Shown one piece after another: positions 1-5,764 of a DNA stretch of 6,832 nucleotides (positions within the stretch are counted from its first letter, which is position 1; every line of letters begins with the position of its first letter). The stretch covers positions 1 through 6,832 of the forward strand of contig JAHQWF010000058.1 in the NCBI GenBank assembly GCA_029856055.1, given 5' to 3'. Under the pieces are notes generated by a model. It was not told the origin of the DNA. It searched no databases and worked only from the letters and a program-made list of their open reading frames with translations. Source of the stretch: Candidatus Njordarchaeota archaeon (GTDB taxonomy: Archaea > Asgardarchaeota > Njordarchaeia > Njordarchaeales > Njordarchaeaceae). Made by a program: the position numbers and the translations under genes.

Positions 1-189
1 GTCCAAGATGAGTAAGCCTATATCCCTATAAGTCCAACCGAAAGCCTCCTTCAAAGTTATAACAGTCAGTTTCTGCGGTATAGTTATTTTCCTGTGCCCG
101 TGCTTGCCCCACTTAGGGAATATTAGGCTGTATATGGCGTGGAGTATAAAGGCTAAAAGTTTTAAGGCAAAGTATGGTATATATTTCAT
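1..189 (-). CDS. DDE transposase, N-terminal 63 residues (partial)
   Basis: The reading frame starts at ATG (189-187) and stays open through base 1, so only the N-terminus is present. It begins MKYIPYFALKLLAFILHAIY, a hydrophobic-amphipathic helix. A basic stretch (KWGKHGHRKITIPQKL) follows, and then LKEAFGWTYRDIGLLI. A short leading helix followed by an 'LkE..gwsYRdl' helix is typical of the N-terminal helix-turn-helix region of archaeal IS5-type (ISC1234-like) transposases. The DDE catalytic core would lie outside the window. No GGTGA-type ribosome site precedes the ATG: the bases just upstream form one arm of a GC-rich inverted repeat. The G+C content is higher than in the neighbouring genes, which fits a mobile gene. 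The transposase call is fairly secure, the family call less so. Confidence 0.65.
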   Translation of the reverse strand, partial: MKYIPYFALKLLAFILHAIYSLIFPKWGKHGHRKITIPQKLTVITLKEAFGWTYRDIGLLILD

Positions 190-259
190 TGGGGCCCGCC
201 TCTGGGTGATTCTAGGCGGGATATTTGGGTAATACCGATATTTATAAAGGCGGGCCCCA
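190..259. repeat. Perfect 12-bp inverted repeat with a third half-copy, at the IS end
   Basis: TGGGGCCCGCCT at 190-201 is the exact reverse complement of AGGCGGGCCCCA at 248-259. A third, shorter copy (AGGCGGG, 214-220) lies between them and can also pair with 195-201. Two mutually exclusive stems are therefore possible, one of 12 bp with a 46-base loop and one of 7 bp with a 12-base loop. The unit abuts the transposase start codon. The copies may be transposase-binding sites near the element end, a translation-limiting RNA fold, or both. Confidence 0.75.
239..248 (-). promoter_or_regulatory. TATA box of the transposase gene
   Basis: Read on the minus strand, 248-239 is TTTATAAATA, a close match to the archaeal TATA consensus. 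It lies about 50 bases before the ATG. Transcription would be expected to start 24-26 bases downstream, near base 219, which is the first arm of the leader hairpin (214-220). Confidence 0.6.
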
Positions 260-380
260 CTAAAAAGCCTAACTAGGCATAAAAAGAAGATGATTAAAAA
301 TTATTTGACAGACCAATTTTGCTACGTATATTTTATAGAAAGTTAAATTAAGTGTATTCAAAAATAGTATAAACATCAAT

Positions 381-389
381 TTTTATATT
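381..389 (+). promoter_or_regulatory. Candidate TATA box of the transporter gene
   Basis: TTTTATATT lies about 37 bases before the chosen TTG start at 422. The predicted transcription start near 410 leaves a leader of roughly 10 bases that would just include the ribosome site. The surrounding 260-409 stretch is so AT-rich that other TATA-like sites, for example around 327-337, cannot be excluded. Confidence 0.35.
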
Positions 390-411
390 GAATATTTTTT
401 AATTATTTCTT

Positions 412-417
412 GGTGAT
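412..417 (+). promoter_or_regulatory. Ribosome binding site GGTGAT that decides the transporter start
   Basis: GGTGAT is complementary to the archaeal 16S rRNA 3' end (GGATCACCTCCT) and is followed four bases later by TTG at 422. Longer in-frame alternatives (TTG 410, GTG 413) overlap this site, so they would have to be used as leaderless starts. The same arrangement occurs at thiC. Confidence 0.6.
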
Positions 418-421
418 ACGG

Positions 422-1804
422 TTGGATTTTTATCAAGTAGCATTGATTTCAGTGTTCGTTATAGTCATCGCGATCGTTGTAATAGAGCTTTACAATAAAG
501 CTATGGTATCATTATTAGGTGCTTTAGCAACATATTTTATTCTATTCATAAGAGAACACTTTTTTCTAAATGAATTAATAATATTAAGCATCGATTTTAG
601 AACATTGACAATTTTTCTTAGCATAATGCTGTTGATTGAGATAATTAAGGATTCAGGTTTTTTTCAGTTCCTCGCAGTCAAGACCGTTAAGTTAACAAAA
701 GGTCATGAAGATATATTGTTTATTGTGATTACTTTAATTACTTTTACTGCTGGTATGATTCTACTGAATATCGCATCTATTCTTATTCTTATCTCAGTTA
801 CCTTGGCAATCACGTATGCTTTAAGAATCCCCCCAAAATACTATGTTATGACAGAGGTCATTGTGATTGATTTAGGTGCAATGGCTCTAGTTCTAGCTAG
901 CATTCCAAACATCCTTATCAGTAACATTGGCGGAATACCGATGATCTTCTTTATTACGCATATATTTCCCTTCTCAATGTTTATAATGGCTTGCGTCATA
1001 ATGTTTCATAGTTATTTATATAGATTGTTGTATGGTGGTATTCCAGAGCCTGATCCAACTAGAAAAGACATTTTGATGGGATTAAACGAATATGTGTTCA
1101 TAAAAAGTGAGAGATCTGTCATCTCCTCGGGGTTAATAATGCTATACCTTTTGATAGGTTTTATACTGTTTCCAGACCCCGCGATCATAGCTATGTCAGC
1201 CGCTATTTTACTGATAATCTTAACTAAAACGAGTTTCACTGAATTATTAAGAAAAATTGATTGGGAGACACTCTTCTTTATAGTCGGTTTATTCATAATG
1301 GTTAAAGGTCTTGAGCATGTAGGCGTGATAAAATCAATTAGCGGGGGATTATATAATTTCATTAAAAGTGATATTTTGATAGGAGTTCTAATAGTTTTAT
1401 GGGTTGTTGGGATACTTAGTGGATTTTTAGACAATATAGCTCTAACACTGATTTTTATTCCAATATTACAGGAAATAACAAGCTTCTTTGGGCCAATCGG
1501 ATATATTTTCTGGATAGCTTTAATTCTTGGAACAAATATTGGTGGCGATCTGACACCTTTTGGAAGCCCAACATCCCTAGTAGCTCTAGGCTATATGAAA
1601 GATCGAGGTTTTAAAATTAATTTTAGAGAATTCTTTAAAGTAAGTCTATCAACAGGATTGATTAATTTAGTACTATCATCAATTTATTTAACTACGATTT
1701 ATCTCATTGGTTCTGGACTGTCAGCCTTAATATTTCTAATTTTAGCTATAATATTGATTTTATTATTGTTATTCAAGAGTTATTTTAAGTACGAGGGATT
1801 ATAA
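422..1804 (+). CDS. ArsB/NhaD-type (ion transporter superfamily) membrane transporter
   Basis: A polytopic membrane protein of 460 residues, hydrophobic throughout with about 11-12 membrane segments and a central charged loop around residues 205-235. Numbering here counts from the upstream in-frame TTG at 410. The second half carries clear ArsB/P-protein signatures: IDWETLFFIVGLF (283-295), GILSGFLDNIALTLIFIPI (334-352) and GTNIGGDLTPFGSP (374-387). In this family these motifs form a helical-hairpin tip and a substrate/ion-binding NIGG loop. The first half is the paralogous repeat (IDFRTLTIFLSIMLL, 61-75), but its tip reads ILLNIAS where FLDNxxx is expected, and DLGA replaces NIGG (154-157). 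Members export arsenite or exchange Na+/H+ or carboxylates; the substrate cannot be told here. No arsR, arsA or arsC neighbour is visible. The start at TTG 422 is chosen from the GGTGAT site four bases upstream. The gene stands alone and converges on the thiC operon with 31 bases between. Confidence 0.85.
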   Translation: MDFYQVALISVFVIVIAIVVIELYNKAMVSLLGALATYFILFIREHFFLNELIILSIDFRTLTIFLSIMLLIEIIKDSGFFQFLAVKTVKLTKGHEDILFIVITLITFTAGMILLNIASILILISVTLAITYALRIPPKYYVMTEVIVIDLGAMALVLASIPNILISNIGGIPMIFFITHIFPFSMFIMACVIMFHSYLYRLLYGGIPEPDPTRKDILMGLNEYVFIKSERSVISSGLIMLYLLIGFILFPDPAIIAMSAAILLIILTKTSFTELLRKIDWETLFFIVGLFIMVKGLEHVGVIKSISGGLYNFIKSDILIGVLIVLWVVGILSGFLDNIALTLIFIPILQEITSFFGPIGYIFWIALILGTNIGGDLTPFGSPTSLVALGYMKDRGFKINFREFFKVSLSTGLINLVLSSIYLTTIYLIGSGLSALIFLILAIILILLLLFKSYFKYEGL

Positions 1805-1816
1805 AAACAGAAAAAA
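1803..1816 (-). terminator. U-tract terminator of the thiC operon
   Basis: On the minus strand the bases after the stop of the small gene run through TTTTTTCTGTTTTT (1816-1803), a typical archaeal U-rich termination tract with no strong stem. The tract reaches the last bases of the convergent transporter gene. On the plus strand a weaker TTTATTTATTT tract (1831-1841) may end transporter transcription. Confidence 0.5.
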
Positions 1817-1835
1817 GCTCTAAAATTATCTTTAT

Positions 1836-2327
1836 TTATTTAAGTTCAGCATCACTAATTTCTATAGCTTTGGTATACTCTTTACTGTACTGTTTAAGTT
1901 CTTTTAGAATCCATTTATTTTTGCTTAATAATTTTTCCACATGAGATAGGTATCTAGCAACTCTTATTACTTCTGGAGAGATTTTAATCAATTTCTTTCC
2001 ATCCAAGACTACATAATGCTCTCTCTCAACTTTCTCTCCGAGAATATAAGCTGCCTCATTCACTGCTGCTTGGAGCGTGAAGCAATGTGGTGACCCATCT
2101 ATAGTAGCAATAATTAATTTCTTTGGGTTAGATGATCTTATTATTGATGCTATTTTACCATAAACTACTTGCCCTTCTTGCTCTGGACAGTGTTCGAGAA
2201 TTACTCCTTTCTCTGATAAATCTTTATAGATTCTTGGATTTACCCATTTAAGACATCTACTAGCTATAACAATTGTCTGTTCTTTCAATATAGGTGCCTT
2301 AACCCAAGTACCCATTAAGTCCGGCAT
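1836..2327 (-). CDS. Conserved-looking three-cysteine protein in the thiC operon, function unknown
   Basis: I do not recognise this 163-residue soluble protein. Visible features are three isolated cysteines, C25 (ASRCLKW), C47 (EHCPEQEG) and C82 (DGSPHCFTLQAAVNEA). There is an alternating hydrophobic first two-thirds (LIIATIDGSP, HYVVLDGKK) suggesting an alpha/beta fold, and a charged, helical C-terminus from about residue 115. The spacing does not match a ferredoxin CxxC pattern. The three Cys with H46/H81 could still bind a metal or an open-site cluster, which is inference. The ATG at 2327 has a good ribosome site, AGGTG (2340-2336), eight bases upstream and overlapping the thiC stop codon. 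With 12 bases between the genes, the pair is almost certainly co-transcribed and translationally linked, so a role with ThiC, such as electron supply, cluster handling or use of the product, is plausible but unproven. The gene ends in a U-tract shared with the convergent transporter. Confidence 0.8.
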   Translation of the reverse strand: MPDLMGTWVKAPILKEQTIVIASRCLKWVNPRIYKDLSEKGVILEHCPEQEGQVVYGKIASIIRSSNPKKLIIATIDGSPHCFTLQAAVNEAAYILGEKVEREHYVVLDGKKLIKISPEVIRVARYLSHVEKLLSKNKWILKELKQYSKEYTKAIEISDAELK

Positions 2328-2339
2328 ATTTAATACACC

Positions 2340-3641
2340 TCAGTCTTTTTCATTCTTAATGAATTTATCCAATATAATGTAAACGCATAGAGATCCGCAC
2401 ATAGTGCATGAAGATAAATCAACCCTACCAAACTGCTCCCTAATGGATTTTGCATGGTCAGGATCAAACATCAATGAATACATTTTCTCCCAATCAAGAT
2501 TTTTCCTAGCTTGAGACATCTCCAGATCTATTCTCTTAGCTCTATCACCAAGCTTTATTATGTCACCAGCGTGAGCAGCAATCTTAGCAGCAATCAACCC
2601 CTCCTTCACTTGCTGAGGATTAGGTAAACTAAGGTGTTCAGCTGGAGTCAAATAGCAGATTAAGTCTGCCCCTGCTGCTGAAGCAATGGCGGCACCGATA
2701 GCTGATGCTATGTGATCATATCCAGCTGCTATATCTGTTGGTAATGGCCCTAAAACATAATACGGTGCTCCATTGCATAGAGCTTTTTGTATTCTCACAT
2801 TCTCAGCAATCTCATTTAACGGTACATGACCAGGCCCCTCAACCATTACTTGCACATTTTTAGACCATGACCTCTTAACCAATTCAGCTACAGTTACCAT
2901 CTCAGCCATTTGGAAGTAGTCATGCGCATCATGAATAGCACCTGGTCTTAATGCATCACCAATACTTATTATTCCGTCATACTCAGCAAATAGCTCTAAT
3001 ATATAATCCCAATTCTCGTAGAGTGGATTTTCCTTATTATTGTAGAGCATCCATGCAGCTAATATTGCTCCTCCCCTACTAACGATACCAGCAACTCTCT
3101 TTATATCTCTCAGTTTCTTCACATGCTCTAATCTAATACCAGCATGAATCGTCATGAAATCTACTCCATCTCTAAGATGTTTCTCTATTGTGTCTAGGAC
3201 ATCATCTTCTGTCATGTATACTGGCGATCCCTTCTTTTTAGCTACCTCGATATATGTTTGGTAGATTGGTACTGTACCAAATGGTACTGGGGCAACCTCC
3301 ATGAGCTTTCTTCTAATTAAATCTAGGTCACCACCAGTACTCAAATCCATTATTGTATCTGTGCCATATTTAACAGCTATTTTCGCTTTCTCAATCTCCA
3401 TTTCAAGATTATTAATAAGCGTTGAAGTACCTATATTCACATTAACTTTTGTTGATAATCCCTCACCAATACCAATAATTTTGACTTCTTGTTTATCTAG
3501 TCTTCTTAAATTTCCTGGAATTATTATTCTTCCCTCAGCTACACGTCTCTTAATTAATGTGATCGGAACTTCTTCCATCTTTGATATTATTTCCATTTCT
3601 TTTGTTATCCTTCCGTTTTTGGCTTCAAGCATTATGGTCAA
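2340..3641 (-). CDS. thiC: Phosphomethylpyrimidine synthase ThiC
   Basis: ThiC is a radical-SAM enzyme that turns aminoimidazole ribotide into 4-amino-5-hydroxymethyl-2-methylpyrimidine phosphate, the pyrimidine half of thiamin, in the cytoplasm. Numbering counts from the in-frame GTG at 3650. Family hallmarks are VAEGRIIIPGN (37-47), GTDTIMDLSTGGDLDLIR (96-113), PVPFGTVPIYQ (121-131), MTIHAGI (166-172), the DALRPG loop (232-237), MVEGPGHVPL (269-278), GPLPTDIAAGYDHI (301-314) and YLTPAEHLSLP (333-343). H275 and H339 are the pair of conserved metal-binding histidines, 64 residues apart. The C-terminal cluster motif is SCTMCGSLC (414-422; C415, C418, C422), the site of the SAM-binding [4Fe-4S] cluster. 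The length (433) fits the compact archaeal form, which lacks the N-terminal extension of enterobacterial ThiC. The start is placed at TTG 3641 because GGTGAT sits four bases upstream and the product then begins MTIMLEAKNGRIT, as ThiC proteins commonly do. It is first in an operon with the small three-cysteine gene. Confidence 0.96.
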   Translation of the reverse strand: MTIMLEAKNGRITKEMEIISKMEEVPITLIKRRVAEGRIIIPGNLRRLDKQEVKIIGIGEGLSTKVNVNIGTSTLINNLEMEIEKAKIAVKYGTDTIMDLSTGGDLDLIRRKLMEVAPVPFGTVPIYQTYIEVAKKKGSPVYMTEDDVLDTIEKHLRDGVDFMTIHAGIRLEHVKKLRDIKRVAGIVSRGGAILAAWMLYNNKENPLYENWDYILELFAEYDGIISIGDALRPGAIHDAHDYFQMAEMVTVAELVKRSWSKNVQVMVEGPGHVPLNEIAENVRIQKALCNGAPYYVLGPLPTDIAAGYDHIASAIGAAIASAAGADLICYLTPAEHLSLPNPQQVKEGLIAAKIAAHAGDIIKLGDRAKRIDLEMSQARKNLDWEKMYSLMFDPDHAKSIREQFGRVDLSSCTMCGSLCVYIILDKFIKNEKD

Positions 3642-3645
3642 GTTA

Positions 3646-3651
3646 ATCACC
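3646..3651 (-). promoter_or_regulatory. Ribosome binding site GGTGAT of thiC
   Basis: On the minus strand GGTGAT (3651-3646) is followed by four bases and then TTG (3641-3639). The GTG inside this site (3650) is in frame and is the longest possible start, but it would have no ribosome site of its own. The site therefore favours the TTG. Confidence 0.6.
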
Positions 3652-3679
3652 AGATAAGTATTATATATTCATCTACCTA

Positions 3680-3691
3680 CTATAATATAAG
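3680..3691 (-). promoter_or_regulatory. Candidate TATA box of the thiC operon
   Basis: On the minus strand 3691-3680 reads CTTATATTATAG. Transcription would start around 3660, giving a leader of about 20 bases to the TTG start. That is too short for a TPP riboswitch, and none of its conserved elements is evident in the gap. Confidence 0.45.
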
Positions 3692-3733
3692 AAAAATTTG
3701 TAAATAAACAACAAAAACGCGAGGAAATTTTAT

Positions 3734-3746
3734 TTACCCCTGGTAA
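3734..3746. promoter_or_regulatory. 13-bp palindrome in the divergent thiC/epimerase promoter region (possible operator)
   Basis: TTACC-CCT-GGTAA is a perfect inverted repeat of two five-base half-sites around a three-base centre, lying near the middle of the intergenic gap. It is more GC-rich than its surroundings and upstream of both predicted TATA boxes, a placement that suits an activator or a dimeric regulator. The binding protein is unknown; in archaea thiamin genes can be controlled by ThiR-type regulators. Confidence 0.35.
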
Positions 3747-3767
3747 TCTCTAAGCCAAAAATATGAA

Positions 3768-3775
3768 TTTAAAAT
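3768..3775 (+). promoter_or_regulatory. Candidate TATA box of the epimerase gene
   Basis: TTTAAAAT lies about 57 bases before the ATG at 3829, predicting a start near 3797 and a leader of about 30 bases. The neighbouring sequence is AT-rich and the exact box is uncertain. Confidence 0.35.
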
Positions 3776-3828
3776 TAATTTAATTATCTATCAATTATTT
3801 GTATCGAGAGATCTACTAGGGGTTTTTA

Positions 3829-4977
3829 ATGGTTTTAATAAAGAATATAAAGACATTTTTAATAGACGTTGCTTTAGCTGAGCCTTTTAAAATTTCTTTT
3901 CAAACTTTTACTCATCTTAATAATTTATTGGTTGTGGTTGAGGATAAAGAGGGAAACTGGGGATATGGAGAATCAGCATCATTTATGCCTATAACAGGAG
4001 ATACTCGAGAAATTGCTATAAAATTTCTTCAATCTGCTAGTGAAAGACTAGTTAATAAAGAAATAGATTCTCCCGAAAATCTTCATAAAGAGCTAATCGA
4101 ATTAGAAACTAAGACAAAGTTAAAAAGCCAGACAGCTAAAGCAGCACTAGATATAGCTTTCTATGATTTATTGGGTAAAATAAGTGGAAAACCTATTTAT
4201 AGAATACTTGGGGTAGAAGAACCAAATTTGGTGAAAAATACAATCACGATAGGTCTAAGAAGCATTGAAGAAACGGTTAATACAGCGAAGAAATATATGG
4301 AATTATTCAGGAAAAACGGGCTTAGCAGAATAAAATTAAAACTATCTGGTGACCTCAAGGAGGATATAGAGAGGGTACTGAGAGTAGCTAATGTTTTTGA
4401 TGGTGAATTAACTTTAGATGCTAATCAAGCTTATAGAGACCCAAATGTAGCTGTTGTAGCTTTTAAAGCTATATTTGGTGAGATTGGGGATAGAGTTATA
4501 TTAATAGAAGAGCCTTGTCCCAAGGGTGATCTTGATAAACTCAAGTTTGTTAAAGAGAGGTCAGAGATACCAATATTTGCAGATGAATCAGCAGCAACCT
4601 ATGAAGACGCTAAAAAAGTAATTGAATATAATGCGGCTGACGGAATTAACATAAAACTGCAAAAAGCTGGTGGAATTTACTGGGGGACAAGAATAGCAGA
4701 GCTTGCTAATGAAAATGGATTAAAATTAATGACTGGGTGTATGTTAGAGACAGCAATATCTATTGCGGCGGGGGTACATTTCGCTAGCTCTATTAATAAC
4801 ATGATTAATACAGATTTGGATTCAGATTTGACATTACCAGTGGATATAGTCAAAAAGCCTTTGAAATTTGATATGGGAGCCAGGATTCCAAGTGAGGAAC
4901 CAGGTTTAGGAATCGAATTAAAGAATGATTATCTACCTATAATTATGGACAGGTTATCTATATGTAGAGCATTCTGA
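3829..4977 (+). CDS. Enolase-superfamily dipeptide epimerase (L-Ala-D/L-Glu epimerase-like)
   Basis: A 382-residue protein of the muconate-lactonizing subgroup of the enolase superfamily. It has an N-terminal capping domain (about 1-130, with the mobile-loop region near 16-32) and then a TIM-like barrel. Visible catalytic residues are the KxK pair K169/K171 (RIKLKL), the Mg2+ ligands D197 (TLDANQ), E227 (LIEEP) and D252 (FADES), and the opposite lysine K276 (NIKLQKAGG). Two features point to dipeptide epimerases rather than o-succinylbenzoate synthase or cycloisomerases: GCMLET (303-308) and the DxD motif D329/D331 in TDLDSDL, which in that family binds the dipeptide amino group. The enzyme would invert the alpha-carbon of the C-terminal residue of a dipeptide; specificity cannot be read here. 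The ATG is preceded by a weak AGGGG six bases upstream. The gene diverges from thiC and shows no murein or peptide-uptake neighbour. The family call is firm, the substrate open. Confidence 0.88.
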   Translation: MVLIKNIKTFLIDVALAEPFKISFQTFTHLNNLLVVVEDKEGNWGYGESASFMPITGDTREIAIKFLQSASERLVNKEIDSPENLHKELIELETKTKLKSQTAKAALDIAFYDLLGKISGKPIYRILGVEEPNLVKNTITIGLRSIEETVNTAKKYMELFRKNGLSRIKLKLSGDLKEDIERVLRVANVFDGELTLDANQAYRDPNVAVVAFKAIFGEIGDRVILIEEPCPKGDLDKLKFVKERSEIPIFADESAATYEDAKKVIEYNAADGINIKLQKAGGIYWGTRIAELANENGLKLMTGCMLETAISIAAGVHFASSINNMINTDLDSDLTLPVDIVKKPLKFDMGARIPSEEPGLGIELKNDYLPIIMDRLSICRAF

Positions 4978-5040
4978 TTCAGAGCTTATCTTTGAGAATC
5001 CAAATATATATTGCTTTAGCTTTCCATAATACTTTTTAAG

Positions 5041-5048
5041 ATATATAA
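5041..5048 (+). promoter_or_regulatory. Candidate TATA box for the 5089 gene
   Basis: ATATATAA, preceded by a T-rich stretch, lies about 45 bases before the ATG and predicts a start near 5069. It suggests that the downstream gene has its own promoter rather than being read only from the epimerase 111 bases upstream. Confidence 0.35.
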
Positions 5049-5088
5049 TACAACTTATTAATTCACTTGAAAAGTGCTGGTGTAAGTC

Positions 5089-5739
5089 ATGATCAAGTTC
5101 GCTGAAATTAGGAGAGATTTTGATGAATCATTGTTAAATCGAGGATACATATTTTGGTTACCAATGATTCGATTGAAATATAAGTCTGGTTTTAGAAAAC
5201 ATACTTATCTTTTTGATAGTTATATTGCTCCTAGACTCGGTAAAATAGACCTATACATAATATTGCTTAGAAATCCTAAAGATATAGAAATAAAAGAGAG
5301 CAATGAAGTACCGGTAGGAGAAATTAAGCTTAATCCGATAACAGATGGTGAAGCTATACTAAGGGAATTACATCAGTTCAGAATAGAGTTGAGCGATAAG
5401 CTAAGCGAGACTTATGATAAATTATCCATAAGTGATGCTAAAATGGCTCTGGCTTCGATGTTATGGTTTGTATCGCCTAGTGATATATCTGATTATGATG
5501 TTGAAGCTCAATACTATAACATGTTGATGGTCGCTACAAATCTCTTGGATAAGATTGGGATAAAGAAGAAGTTCAAGATCGAGGTATTAGAGGAAGATGT
5601 TGTTTATTATCCAATACTGATTAGTGATGATAAGGAAACAGTTTATGAACCAGCTTTAAAATTAGAGAAAAGCGAGTCACTAACATCAATTTTAACATTA
5701 CCTGAGATAAAAGATCTCATATTTAAAGAAATACTATAG
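5089..5739 (+). CDS. Unrecognised soluble protein, 216 residues
   Basis: No family is recognised. The product is charged, has no signal peptide or membrane segment, and contains no cysteine. The first 80 residues look beta-rich (YIFWLPMIRLKYKSG, KIDLYIILL, VPVGEIKLN). Residues 85-160 look helical, with a heptad-like run around 88-112 (LRELHQFRIELSDKLSETYD) and MALASMLWFV. The last 55 return to mixed strands and acidic turns (IEVLEEDVVYYPILISDD). This pattern suggests an alpha/beta scaffold without an obvious active site. The ATG is supported by GGTG (5079-5082) six bases upstream. Its coding character matches the neighbouring genes (ATA, AGA and AGG codons), so it seems native. It converges on the membrane-protein gene with 25 bases between. 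No context gives a function. Confidence 0.75.
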   Translation: MIKFAEIRRDFDESLLNRGYIFWLPMIRLKYKSGFRKHTYLFDSYIAPRLGKIDLYIILLRNPKDIEIKESNEVPVGEIKLNPITDGEAILRELHQFRIELSDKLSETYDKLSISDAKMALASMLWFVSPSDISDYDVEAQYYNMLMVATNLLDKIGIKKKFKIEVLEEDVVYYPILISDDKETVYEPALKLEKSESLTSILTLPEIKDLIFKEIL

Positions 5740-5764
5740 ACTATTTATTAAAAATGTTTTAAAG

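Larger units (their letters stand above)
1..259 (-). mobile_element. Insertion sequence, 5' end only (probably IS5-like)
   Basis: The window opens inside an element that runs leftwards out of view. It holds the start of a transposase gene, its promoter and GC-rich repeats. The outer boundary is put near base 259 because the GGCGGGCCCC arm ends there and the composition changes sharply, from about 44% G+C in 1-260 to a very AT-rich stretch. The far end is not visible, so neither the terminal inverted repeat nor the target duplication can be confirmed. The family assignment is inferred from the transposase N-terminus alone. Confidence 0.6.

Noticed and set aside
1012..1434. 140-codon open frame on the minus strand inside the transporter gene
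   Set aside because: It is antisense to a strongly conserved transporter, its product shows no domain, and it has no ribosome site; it is a shadow of the real frame.
3301..3657. 118-codon open frame on the plus strand opposite the 5' part of thiC
   Set aside because: It is antisense to highly conserved ThiC motifs and lacks a ribosome site or any recognisable product.
3651..3828. TPP riboswitch before thiC
   Set aside because: I looked for the conserved CUGAGA-type and following elements on the minus strand and saw none. The likely leader is only about 20 bases.
4973..4983. Palindrome TCTGA-T-TCAGA over the epimerase stop codon, as a terminator hairpin
   Set aside because: The one-base centre cannot form a stable loop and no U-tract follows directly; probably chance.
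5064..5076. CACTT-GAA-AAGTG stem before the 5089 gene as a regulatory hairpin
   Set aside because: It is short and AT-rich, and the predicted transcript starts inside it, so it would not form in the native RNA.
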